From Prevotella sp. (GTDB taxonomy: Bacteria > Bacteroidota > Bacteroidia > Bacteroidales > Bacteroidaceae), in the NCBI GenBank assembly GCA_017471465.1, contig JAFUTI010000023.1, positions 62,001 through 126,000 of the forward strand: a stretch of 64,000 nucleotides of DNA, in the 5' to 3' direction. The position numbers were made by a program, and so were the translations under genes. How positions within the stretch are numbered: position 1 is the stretch's first letter; every line of letters starts with the position of its first letter. This document shows positions 7,365 to 14,665 of the stretch, one piece after another. The notes under the pieces were generated by a model that was given only the letters and a program-made list of their open reading frames with translations, did not search any database and was not told where the DNA came from.

Positions 7365-8123
7365 CTACTGGTCAGGATTCTCGACGAATCCTTGGTACTC
7401 GGGTACGAGTCCCGCCATGACGCTGTCGTAGGCCTGACGCATGGTGGCATTGATGTTTTCTGGTCCCTGGCCGACAGGGTAGATGGGCTGATGGATGGTC
7501 AGGCGCAGGGGGTGCCAGTTGATGAAATGCCAGTCGTTCATACGGGGCAGGATGTCGAAGGAGCCGTTGATGGTCAACGGTACGACGGGCAGCTGCAGCT
7601 CGTCGGCCAGCGCGAAGGCACCTTTGCGGAACGTGCCCATGTGGCCCGTGAACGTGCGGGCACCTTCGGGGAAGACGGTGACGGAGTAACCCTCGCTCAA
7701 GATGCGGCGGGCGTCGTCGTAGGTTTTTTTGATCTTGCTCACGCCACGCTTGTCGACCATAATCTGGTGGGACTTGCGACAGGCATAGCCCACAAAGGGA
7801 ATCTTCTGTATCTGGTATTTCATCATCCACTTGAAGTTGCGGCCCAGGAAACCGTAGATGAGGAAGATGTCGAAGGCACCCTGATGGTTGGCCACGAAGA
7901 CGTAAGACTGGTTCTTCTCCAGATGCTCGCGACCTTCGACAGTCACAGGGATAAGGAGGGTGCGGAGGATAATCCAGGCCCACCAGCGGCCGGGATAATA
8001 GCCCCAGAAATGGCCGTTGCCAATGGTGGTGCCGACGCCAATCGCGATGGCGGTGACGATGGTGACAAGGATGATGACGGGAACACCAATCAGAAGTTGA
8101 TAGAGACGATACAGGTATTTCAT
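7365..8123 (-). CDS. plsC: 1-acyl-sn-glycerol-3-phosphate acyltransferase (PlsC)
   Basis: A 252-residue acyltransferase that adds the second acyl chain to lysophosphatidic acid in phospholipid synthesis at the inner membrane. An N-terminal transmembrane segment (residues 9-32) is followed by the catalytic HX4D motif NHQGAFD (H80, D85), the acceptor-binding FPEGART (from residue 151) and a P-x-I-type motif VVPLTINGS. It is the last gene of a five-gene operon; its ATG overlaps the stop of the metallophosphoesterase gene by 4 nt. Substrate specificity within the PlsC/LPLAT family cannot be read from sequence, but the length and motifs are standard. Confidence 0.92.
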   Translation of the reverse strand: MKYLYRLYQLLIGVPVIILVTIVTAIAIGVGTTIGNGHFWGYYPGRWWAWIILRTLLIPVTVEGREHLEKNQSYVFVANHQGAFDIFLIYGFLGRNFKWMMKYQIQKIPFVGYACRKSHQIMVDKRGVSKIKKTYDDARRILSEGYSVTVFPEGARTFTGHMGTFRKGAFALADELQLPVVPLTINGSFDILPRMNDWHFINWHPLRLTIHQPIYPVGQGPENINATMRQAYDSVMAGLVPEYQGFVENPDQ

Positions 8124-9094
8124 TTCTTACGTAATGTGATGACAACTATTTCTGGCGGTACGCCGAAGCGGAAGGGGATGACGCCACTGAGGCCTGTGGA
8201 GACATTGATAGCACGGTCGCCCATATAGTAGAGGCCGGCATACTCATGACATCTGAGCGAGGCTGGCGACCACCCGAAGAGCGAGAACTGCCCACCGTGG
8301 GTATGGCCGCTGAGGGTGAGCTGACAGTGGCTGTGGGGCAGAATCTTACGGCGCCACGATGTAGGGTCGTGTTCGAGCATGACGACAAAGGACTCACGCG
8401 AAAGACCGTGGAGCGTACAGACGAGGTCGCCAAGCTGCGGGAAGCGTCCCTCGCCATCGTTCTCCATACCAGCGATGTAGATGGAGTCGCCACCACGGTG
8501 TATCTTGTGACGCTGATTGACCAGGACGTGCCACCCTGCCCGGGTCTCGCAGTCGACGGTGGCTTCAAGATTCCGGGCCTGCTGGTAGAGGTCAACATCG
8601 AGATACATGGCATAGTCGTGATTGCCCAACACGGAATAGACACCGTCCTTGGCCTTCAGGCGCGACAGCTCGGAACAGAAGGGTTCAATCTCGGTTGGTT
8701 CCTTGTTCTGCAGGTCGCCGGTGAATACTATCAGGTCGCCGTGCTGGGCGTTGATGCTGTCGACGGCCTGACGCAACAGTTCACGGCGCCAGCCCGTATA
8801 CGTGGGCACATGAGCATCGCTGAACTGGACGATACGATAGCCATCAAAGGCTGACGGCAGATCCTCGGAAGTATACTCCACGTGGCGGACTTCGAGGTAG
8901 CGGACGCCAACCAGTGAGCCCCAGAGGAAGACATACCAGAGAATCAGCAGGAGGACAGCAAGACTCCTTGCCAGCCAGCGGCGACGACAGCGGCGCCAGA
9001 GCAGCAGCAGTGCCAGCGTCAGGATGGCTAACAGCAGCGCCGACAGCCACAGGTAGGCGTCTGGTGACAGGAGTATCAGCAACAGATTCTTCAT
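8120..9094 (-). CDS. Membrane-anchored metallophosphoesterase (YaeI-like)
   Basis: A 324-residue protein with two or three N-terminal hydrophobic helices (about residues 2-33 and 42-63) and a calcineurin-like phosphoesterase domain. Metal-binding motifs are FSDAHV (92-95), FTGDLQN (126-130), GNHDYAM (157-160), an EHDP segment and SGHTHGGQF near residue 273. The family includes YaeI/YkuE-type enzymes, some of which hydrolyse UDP-diacylglucosamine (LpxG in Chlamydia), but the substrate here is not known. Placement between a MetH activation-domain gene and plsC, with 4-nt overlaps on both sides, indicates translational coupling. Confidence 0.9.
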   Translation of the reverse strand: MKNLLLILLSPDAYLWLSALLLAILTLALLLLWRRCRRRWLARSLAVLLLILWYVFLWGSLVGVRYLEVRHVEYTSEDLPSAFDGYRIVQFSDAHVPTYTGWRRELLRQAVDSINAQHGDLIVFTGDLQNKEPTEIEPFCSELSRLKAKDGVYSVLGNHDYAMYLDVDLYQQARNLEATVDCETRAGWHVLVNQRHKIHRGGDSIYIAGMENDGEGRFPQLGDLVCTLHGLSRESFVVMLEHDPTSWRRKILPHSHCQLTLSGHTHGGQFSLFGWSPASLRCHEYAGLYYMGDRAINVSTGLSGVIPFRFGVPPEIVVITLRKK

Positions 9095-9873
9095 AAGTTG
9101 CCTCCCAGGAATTTACGCATGAGCTCAACGGGGACGCCACGCCGGCGGGCATAGTCCGCTAACTGGTCGGTGCCAATCTTGCCGATGCTGAAGTAAGTAG
9201 CCTCAGGATGAGCCAGCATTAGTCCGCTGACGCTGGCATGCGGCCGCATGGCGCCGCTCTCCGTCAGGCGGATACCTATCCGCTGCAGGCCAAGCAGCTG
9301 GTCGAGCACGAAGTTAAGACTTGTGTCGGGCAGCGACGGATAGCCGACGGCAGGACGTATGCCCTGCCACCGTTCCTGAAGCATCTCGCCGACAGAAAGA
9401 TGCTCGTCAGACGCATAGCCCCAGTAGCACTTACGCACCTCCTCGTGCAGACGTTCCGCCGTAGCCTCTGCCAGCCGGTCGGCTATGAGCTGCATCATCA
9501 TCCGTTCGTAAGGGTCGCCCTCGAAATCGCGTTCCATGCCCATATCAACGGTGGTAGCAAAGACCCCTACCCTGTCAGCATCAGGACGGACGTAATCCGA
9601 CAGGCACTGATAGCGGCTGCCGGCCTCTTGCTGGCGCAACAAAGGCAGACGCACATCGGCAAACACGATGTCGTCACCGTCGCTATGGGCGTCGCATAGT
9701 TCAAAGAGAGCATGCGTACGGTAGCGGTCGGCAAGGCGGTGCAGACGCTCCTCGGCTTCAGCCTGCAGCGCCGCTTTATCCTGCTGCGACATCTGGCTAC
9801 TGCCCCAGGCATGGAAAAAGTAAATCCAATTGATATAGGGCGCTACGTCGGATATGGTATAATCAATCTTCAA
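9091..9873 (-). CDS. Stand-alone MetH activation-domain protein (methionine synthase reactivation)
   Basis: A 260-residue protein corresponding to only the C-terminal AdoMet-binding activation domain of cobalamin-dependent methionine synthase. The diagnostic AdoMet-binding segment is IRPAVGYPSLPD (RPAVGYP at 173-179), followed by MRPHASVSGLMLAHPEATYF and IGKIGTDQLADYARRRGV, which parallel the end of E. coli MetH. No homocysteine, folate or cobalamin domain is attached, so it would act in trans on a MetH lacking this domain, or serve another corrinoid protein. It lies 3 nt after pyrC and overlaps the next gene by 4 nt. The start MKIDYTISDV is the only sensible one. Family assignment is firm; partner is inferred. 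Confidence 0.85.
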   Translation of the reverse strand: MKIDYTISDVAPYINWIYFFHAWGSSQMSQQDKAALQAEAEERLHRLADRYRTHALFELCDAHSDGDDIVFADVRLPLLRQQEAGSRYQCLSDYVRPDADRVGVFATTVDMGMERDFEGDPYERMMMQLIADRLAEATAERLHEEVRKCYWGYASDEHLSVGEMLQERWQGIRPAVGYPSLPDTSLNFVLDQLLGLQRIGIRLTESGAMRPHASVSGLMLAHPEATYFSIGKIGTDQLADYARRRGVPVELMRKFLGGNL

Positions 9874-9876
9874 CGG

Positions 9877-11217
9877 TCAGTGTTCAAAGATTAAGGGTTC
9901 GCCGATATAGTCGCTGTCAACATGTCCTTGCCAGTAGACGGTACTACCGTTACAGATGGTGCGCTCCACCTGCCATAAGTAAGAGTGGCCTTCCATAGGG
10001 CTCCAGCCACATTTACTCATAATGACATCTTTCGTCACCGTCCATGCACGCCCCGGACGAACCATCACCAAGTCGGCCCTGTAGCCAGGACGCAGGAAAC
10101 CACGCTGACAGACGCCAAACAGGCGGGCCGGGTTATGGCACATCAGCTCGACCAGCCGCTCTAACGACAGAACACCATGGTCGACAAGTTCGAGCATGGT
10201 GACAAGTGAGAACTGAATCATAGGCATACCACTGGCGGCACGTGCGCAGCCGCCCTCTTTCTGCGACAGCAGGTGAGGGGCGTGGTCGGTGCCGATGACG
10301 CTGATGCGCCCGTCGTTCAAGGCCTGCTGCAAAGCCTCACGGTCGCGCTCGGTCTTGATGGCCGGATTGCACTTGATACGTGCACCGAGCTGAGCGTAGT
10401 CACGGTCAGAGAAATAAAGATGGCTGACGGTGGTCTCTGCCGTAATGAGTGGCAATTGCGTAGAGCATGGTGTCTCAAATAACTCCAGCTCTTTCGCTGT
10501 CGTGAGATGAGCCACATGCAGACGGGCCTGGTGCTTACGGGCCAGCTCCACTGCCAGACGCGTACTCTCATAACAGGCCTCAGCACTGCGTATCTCGGGA
10601 TGATGTCTGACATCGGGATCCTCGCCGTACCGCTGCTTAGCCTCAGCCATCCGGCGGTTGATGATGGCGGTATCCTCGCAATGGGCCATGACGGGCATGG
10701 AGGTCTGGGCAAAGATGCGGTCGAGGGCTTCACGCCGGTCGACAAGCATATTGCCCGTTGACGAGCCCATGAACAGCTTAATGCCTGGGAGACGGCTGCG
10801 ATCCAAGTGCGCAAAGAGGTCGCTGTTGTCGTTGGTGGCGCCGAAGAAGAAGCTGTAGTTTACATGGCTCTTCACAGCCGCCAGGCGGAACTTCTCCTCC
10901 AGGGCTTCCAGCGTCGTCGTCTGCGGCACACAGTTGGGCATGTCGAAATAGGAGGTGACACCGCCGGCAGCAGCAGCACGGCTCTCGCTGTCGATATCGG
11001 CCTTCTCCGTCAGACCAGGCTCACGGAAGTGGACATGGTCGTCGATGACGCCTGGCAACACGAAACATCCCGATGCGTCTATCACCTCATCGACAGGCAC
11101 ATCGGGCTGTGTGGTTCCCTCTGTTATTAATAAGATATCCTTATCGTCGACGACGATGGAGCCGTCGAACGTCCTTCCTTCATTGACGATGGTACCGCCT
11201 TTAATCAGCCTTCTCAT
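9877..11217 (-). CDS. pyrC: Dihydroorotase
   Basis: A 446-residue amidohydrolase catalysing ring closure of carbamoyl aspartate to dihydroorotate in pyrimidine synthesis. Metal ligands are visible in DDHVHFREPGLTEK (H61, H63), HCEDTAIINR, HVAHLTTAKE and GTDHAPH; IKLFMGSSTGNM marks the bridging-residue region. Length and the HVHFREPG form put it in the class I-like group of dihydroorotases rather than the short E. coli type. It is second in a five-gene operon; its ATG at 11215-11217 lies inside the 3' end of the upstream lipoprotein gene, a 17-nt overlap. Hydantoinase or allantoinase is an alternative, less likely given the FREPG signature. Confidence 0.93.
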   Translation of the reverse strand: MRRLIKGGTIVNEGRTFDGSIVVDDKDILLITEGTTQPDVPVDEVIDASGCFVLPGVIDDHVHFREPGLTEKADIDSESRAAAAGGVTSYFDMPNCVPQTTTLEALEEKFRLAAVKSHVNYSFFFGATNDNSDLFAHLDRSRLPGIKLFMGSSTGNMLVDRREALDRIFAQTSMPVMAHCEDTAIINRRMAEAKQRYGEDPDVRHHPEIRSAEACYESTRLAVELARKHQARLHVAHLTTAKELELFETPCSTQLPLITAETTVSHLYFSDRDYAQLGARIKCNPAIKTERDREALQQALNDGRISVIGTDHAPHLLSQKEGGCARAASGMPMIQFSLVTMLELVDHGVLSLERLVELMCHNPARLFGVCQRGFLRPGYRADLVMVRPGRAWTVTKDVIMSKCGWSPMEGHSYLWQVERTICNGSTVYWQGHVDSDYIGEPLIFEH

Positions 11218-11992
11218 TGGTCAACGGCGTGTTGGTCAGCGGCGCATTGGTCAATGGGGCCTTCGGCTGGGGCTCCACTTCGTGCAGACCATTCTGCCGA
11301 GCCTGATTCTCAGTGGCTACCTGATAATAATCCTTCACGTATGGATCGTTCTTGAACTTAGCAGACGCCTTACTCATAATATCTTCTATCTGAGGCGTAA
11401 GGACTGGGTAGCGATAGCCACTTGTCATCATCATAAACACACCTGGACCAAGGACATTGTCGAAGTTCTCGACAATGAAGTTCGTCACCAGACTGTCTTC
11501 GCGGCGAGCTATCTCTGCTGCCTCTATGCTGAGCTGCTCGTTGATTTCCTGCTCGTCGACACCATCCAGGAGCATCTGGCTCTGCTTGTGCGACAGCTCT
11601 GCCATCTGGTTGTCAAGCTGGTTATGGAAATCGATGAACTCATACAGCTTTTCATTAAGTGGTGTGCCGCTGACAATCTGCGAGGCGTTGTCAATCTTAA
11701 TACTGATCTCGCCTTTCTCCAGGACAACAGGCATGATGCTCTCATCATCCATAAACAGATTGGCCATGCATACCGTGTCAAGCAGACCGGCAAAGCGGAA
11801 CTGTCCGTGCACAACCTCACAGGAGTCGAGGTTCTTGACTTCATTGTCCTTTATTGCCTTAAGGTAGAGTTTACTACCATCAAGAGCAGAGACAGAAGAA
11901 GCGCCGTGTACAGAATAACTCTCTGCACAAGAAGCCAGCGCACAGGCTACAATCAGACCATAGATGATTTTATACATACTACTGTGTTTCAT
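11201..11992 (-). CDS. DUF4369-like lipoprotein with repetitive C-terminal tail
   Basis: A 263-residue lipoprotein starting MKHSSMYKIIYGLIVACALASCAES; the lipobox cysteine follows LAS. The body (SALDGSKLYLKAIKDNEVKNLDS, GQFRFAGLLD, ISIKIDNASQIVSGTPLNEKLYEF) matches the DUF4369 domain that in Bacteroidota precedes thioredoxin-like lipoproteins, but there is no thioredoxin domain here. The start is the ATG at 11990-11992; a longer frame upstream reads through the promoter and is rejected. The end is unusual: three near-copies of a 5-residue unit (PLTNAPLTNTPLTNEKAD) encoded by 15-nt repeats that run into the pyrC start codon. It is the first gene of the operon. Function unknown. Confidence 0.8.
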   Translation of the reverse strand: MKHSSMYKIIYGLIVACALASCAESYSVHGASSVSALDGSKLYLKAIKDNEVKNLDSCEVVHGQFRFAGLLDTVCMANLFMDDESIMPVVLEKGEISIKIDNASQIVSGTPLNEKLYEFIDFHNQLDNQMAELSHKQSQMLLDGVDEQEINEQLSIEAAEIARREDSLVTNFIVENFDNVLGPGVFMMMTSGYRYPVLTPQIEDIMSKASAKFKNDPYVKDYYQVATENQARQNGLHEVEPQPKAPLTNAPLTNTPLTNEKAD

Positions 11993-11999
11993 TTGCCTG

Positions 12000-12007
12000 C
12001 AAAAGTA
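12000..12007 (-). promoter_or_regulatory. -7 box of lipoprotein-pyrC-plsC operon
   Basis: On the minus strand TACTTTTG matches TAnnTTTG and lies 8 nt upstream of the lipoprotein ATG. Either the leader is nearly absent or an upstream promoter is also used. Confidence 0.5.
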
Positions 12008-12066
12008 CAACCTTATATTGATGTACGGAAAAAAATTTGCGCAATTTAAAACAATTGCGCAAACTT

Positions 12067-12468
12067 TTATAGTTTTTTGACCTCTTTTTCCAGTTCGTTG
12101 CTGATTCGGTGGGTTGTATACAGCTGTAAGACGGCAGCAATAAGCAGCGTCACCACCCACTTGTTATAGACATATTGCAGATAGGTGATATGGGGCAGAT
12201 GCAAGGCATTGTCCTGACTGGCAAACATCAGCAACGCCGAGACCAGGAACATGACGTCGCTGAGCAGCATGATGCGGCGCAGACGGCGGATGACGAAGTT
12301 CTGGCCTTCATAGCGCTGGAGCATCTGCATAGACGTGAAGCCCATGGCGCCCAAGGCAAAGAGCCAGGGTGCCACCGACCATCCGGGAAGACTGGCTCCG
12401 GCACCGACAACCATCAGCAGAGCTCCAGCCAGAAAGATAGCGTTCTGCCAGTTATTCAGCTCTCTCAT
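12067..12468 (-). CDS. Small integral membrane protein
   Basis: A 133-residue protein from MRELNNWQNAIFLAG, with four predicted membrane segments: about 10-25, 33-48 (WSVAPWLFALGAMGF), 68-83 (IMLLSDVMFLVSALLMF) and 105-120. A basic/acidic tail ends EKEVKKL. A start 22 codons upstream is open, but it lies deep inside the preceding ftsB-like gene and lacks hydrophobicity; the chosen start overlaps that gene by 17 nt. It is third in the dnaX operon. I recognise it as a conserved Bacteroidales membrane protein of unknown function only. Confidence 0.75.
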   Translation of the reverse strand: MRELNNWQNAIFLAGALLMVVGAGASLPGWSVAPWLFALGAMGFTSMQMLQRYEGQNFVIRRLRRIMLLSDVMFLVSALLMFASQDNALHLPHITYLQYVYNKWVVTLLIAAVLQLYTTHRISNELEKEVKKL

Positions 12469-12814
12469 TCTCTTCGGTTTCTGATGCCGGCGAACGTTCA
12501 TCGTCACTAAGGACAAAGATGTCCTCGTCGTCATGTTTCATAAAATAGCGCTCACGGGCGATACGCTCCAGCGCCTTGGGATTACGGTCCAGCTCGCGGA
12601 TCTTGCGCATATCCTCCCTGGCACGGGCATTGTACGTGTCGATCTCTTCCGACAGCTCATTGATGTAGTTCACGTTACGCATGTGTGCCAGCAAGCTGTT
12701 CTGACCGACGAAGCCGACGAGCACAACACCGATGACCGATATCACTGCGTATTTCACAAATGGCAGGTGCCACACCTTGGCCGCCGCTGCCATAAAACGT
12801 TTGACGATTTTCAT
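12452..12814 (-). CDS. Septum formation initiator family protein (FtsB/DivIC-like)
   Basis: A 120-residue bitopic protein: short cytoplasmic N-terminus, one transmembrane helix (VKYAVISVIGVVLVGFVG, about 20-38) and a periplasmic coiled coil (INELSEEIDTYNARAREDMRKI). It ends with the family hallmark around LDRNPKALERIARERYFMKHDDEDIFVL, then an acidic tail. FtsB/DivIC proteins bridge FtsQ and FtsL in the divisome. The gene starts 21 nt after dnaX and overlaps the following membrane-protein gene by 17 nt, so the three are probably cotranscribed. Confidence 0.88.
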   Translation of the reverse strand: MKIVKRFMAAAAKVWHLPFVKYAVISVIGVVLVGFVGQNSLLAHMRNVNYINELSEEIDTYNARAREDMRKIRELDRNPKALERIARERYFMKHDDEDIFVLSDDERSPASETEENERAE

Positions 12815-12835
12815 TCTCCTTATTTTTCTCTATGT

Positions 12836-14572
12836 CTATGCCAGTTCCAATTCAAATGCAGCGCGCAACTTCTCAACCGACGGGTTCTGCCTGCTGAGTT
12901 CCTCAAACTGTTCGCCACGGGTCAGTATCTTCTGCTGCTCATAGTTCGTATCAACATTGATGTCCAGCTCTATGGCACTGTTATGGAGATACATCTTCAG
13001 CGTCTTGAGGATGCTGCCACGAATCTTCTCCATCTCATCCATTATCAGGTCATTGCCCACCGTCACCGCCACCTTGGGGAAGTCAGTGATGACAGGCGCC
13101 ATATTCTTCATGCGTGTGGCAATGCCCACCAAGCTCTGCGGCATACGGTTACACATAGCCATCCATTGCAGTTCCAGGTCGTCCTGCGTGAACGAGTTGT
13201 CTTCAACCACACCGTTCATCGCCTCACCGCCAGGAGAACCTGGCAGGATATTCATCTTACGCGTCCCCCTGCGGAGATTACTCCACGAGACACCTATTGA
13301 CTCAGCCTTTAATCGGGGACGGCCGACGGGAGCGCTCTGGCCGCTCCGCTCTTCTGGCTGATGCTCAGGCACTGCCACGGCTACCTGCGGGGCCGCGTTC
13401 TTGGGCTGCGTCTGCTGTATCAGCTGCTTAAACAGGGATTTCAATCTTCTGGGCTTACGCCCACTGGCAGGCCCCTCCTCGGGCTGCGTGATCTGGGCCA
13501 CCTCTATCAGCGTCAGTTCCACCAGCAGACGTTTGTTCGACGACTGACGGTAGTTAATGTCGCATTGGTTCATCAGCTGCAGGGCCTTATACAAGAACGG
13601 TGTCGGACACTGTTGGGCCTGCTGCTGATAGCGCTGCCGCTGCTGGTCGCTCACTTCAAGCAGAGGCAGCGTCTGCGGGTCTTTGGCCATCAGCACATTA
13701 CGGACGTGCTTAGCCAGACCCTGAATGAGCAGACCTGCGTCAAAGCCCTTGTTGACGACATCGTTCAGCAGCACCATTGCCTCGCTGACCTTATTGGCCA
13801 GCGCATAGTCTACCAGACGGAAATAATACTCGGAGTCCAGCACATTCAGGTCTTCTATCACCTTCTGATAGGTGATATTGCCCTGACAGAACGAGGCGGC
13901 CTGGTCGAAGATGCTCAGGGCGTCGCGCATGCCGCCGTCGGCCTTCTCGGCAATGACAGCCAGCGCTGCCTCCTCATACTGAATGCCTTCCTTCTCGGCA
14001 ACCTGCTTCAGGTGGCTGACGGTGTTGGCTACCGTCATCCGCTCGAAATCATAGATTTGGCAACGACTCAGGATGGTAGGCAGAATCTTGTGCTTCTCCG
14101 TGGTAGCCAGGATGAAGATGACGTGTGCGGGCGGCTCTTCCAGCGTCTTCAGGAAGGCGTTGAAGGCAGCTGTCGAGAGCATGTGCACCTCGTCAATAAT
14201 AAAAACCTTGTACTTGCCCAACTGCGGCGGTATGCGCGTCTGTTCCATCAGCGTCTTGATGTGCTCCACCGAGTTGTTCGATGCGGCATCGAGCTCAAAG
14301 ATGTTCAACGAGCGCTGCTCGTTGAACGACTGACACGACTCACACTCGTTGCACGCCTCGCCATCCTGCGTCGGATTCTGACAGTTGATGGCCTTGGCAA
14401 AGATACGTGCACAGGTGGTTTTACCTACGCCGCGCGGGCCGCAGAACAAGTAGGCATGGGCCAGTTTGCCCGACTTCACCGCATTCTTCAGCGTTGTCGT
14501 CAGAGCGGCCTGTCCTACCACCGTGTCGAACGACATCGGGCGGTATTTTCGGGCCGAAACAATATACTCCAT
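12836..14572 (-). CDS. dnaX: DNA polymerase III subunit gamma/tau
   Basis: A 578-residue clamp-loader ATPase. Start MEYIVSARKYRPMSFDTVVGQ at 14570-14572, since homologues begin just before the conserved ARKYRP; nine codons of upstream frame are ignored. Walker A GPRGVGKTT (45-53), four zinc-binding cysteines (C64, C74, C77, C80), Walker B with sensor IIDEVHMLS and the SRC arginine-finger motif (ILSRCQIYDF) are all present. The C-terminal ~200 residues (tau part) are variable, as usual. I see no A-run frameshift signal for a gamma product. It heads an operon with the ftsB-like gene and has a promoter at 14597-14604. Confidence 0.95.
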   Translation of the reverse strand: MEYIVSARKYRPMSFDTVVGQAALTTTLKNAVKSGKLAHAYLFCGPRGVGKTTCARIFAKAINCQNPTQDGEACNECESCQSFNEQRSLNIFELDAASNNSVEHIKTLMEQTRIPPQLGKYKVFIIDEVHMLSTAAFNAFLKTLEEPPAHVIFILATTEKHKILPTILSRCQIYDFERMTVANTVSHLKQVAEKEGIQYEEAALAVIAEKADGGMRDALSIFDQAASFCQGNITYQKVIEDLNVLDSEYYFRLVDYALANKVSEAMVLLNDVVNKGFDAGLLIQGLAKHVRNVLMAKDPQTLPLLEVSDQQRQRYQQQAQQCPTPFLYKALQLMNQCDINYRQSSNKRLLVELTLIEVAQITQPEEGPASGRKPRRLKSLFKQLIQQTQPKNAAPQVAVAVPEHQPEERSGQSAPVGRPRLKAESIGVSWSNLRRGTRKMNILPGSPGGEAMNGVVEDNSFTQDDLELQWMAMCNRMPQSLVGIATRMKNMAPVITDFPKVAVTVGNDLIMDEMEKIRGSILKTLKMYLHNSAIELDINVDTNYEQQKILTRGEQFEELSRQNPSVEKLRAAFELELA

Positions 14573-14596
14573 AAATTGCGTTTTGGTTTTAGACTG

Positions 14597-14604
14597 CAAA
14601 AATA
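14597..14604 (-). promoter_or_regulatory. -7 box of dnaX promoter
   Basis: TATTTTTG on the minus strand fits TAnnTTTG, 24 nt before the dnaX ATG. Confidence 0.55.
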
Positions 14605-14665
14605 AGCATTATTATCCAAAACGCCAAAAAAGACGGCGCAAATTATTAAAGAAAAAAATAGTCCG

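Noticed and set aside
7372-8145. 257-codon alternative frame on minus over plsC
   Set aside because: It overlaps the frame carrying the HX4D and FPEG motifs and has a His/Pro/Arg-rich shadow composition.
13361-14605. 414-codon plus-strand frame over dnaX
   Set aside because: dnaX on the minus strand has intact Walker A, zinc and sensor motifs; the plus frame has no support.
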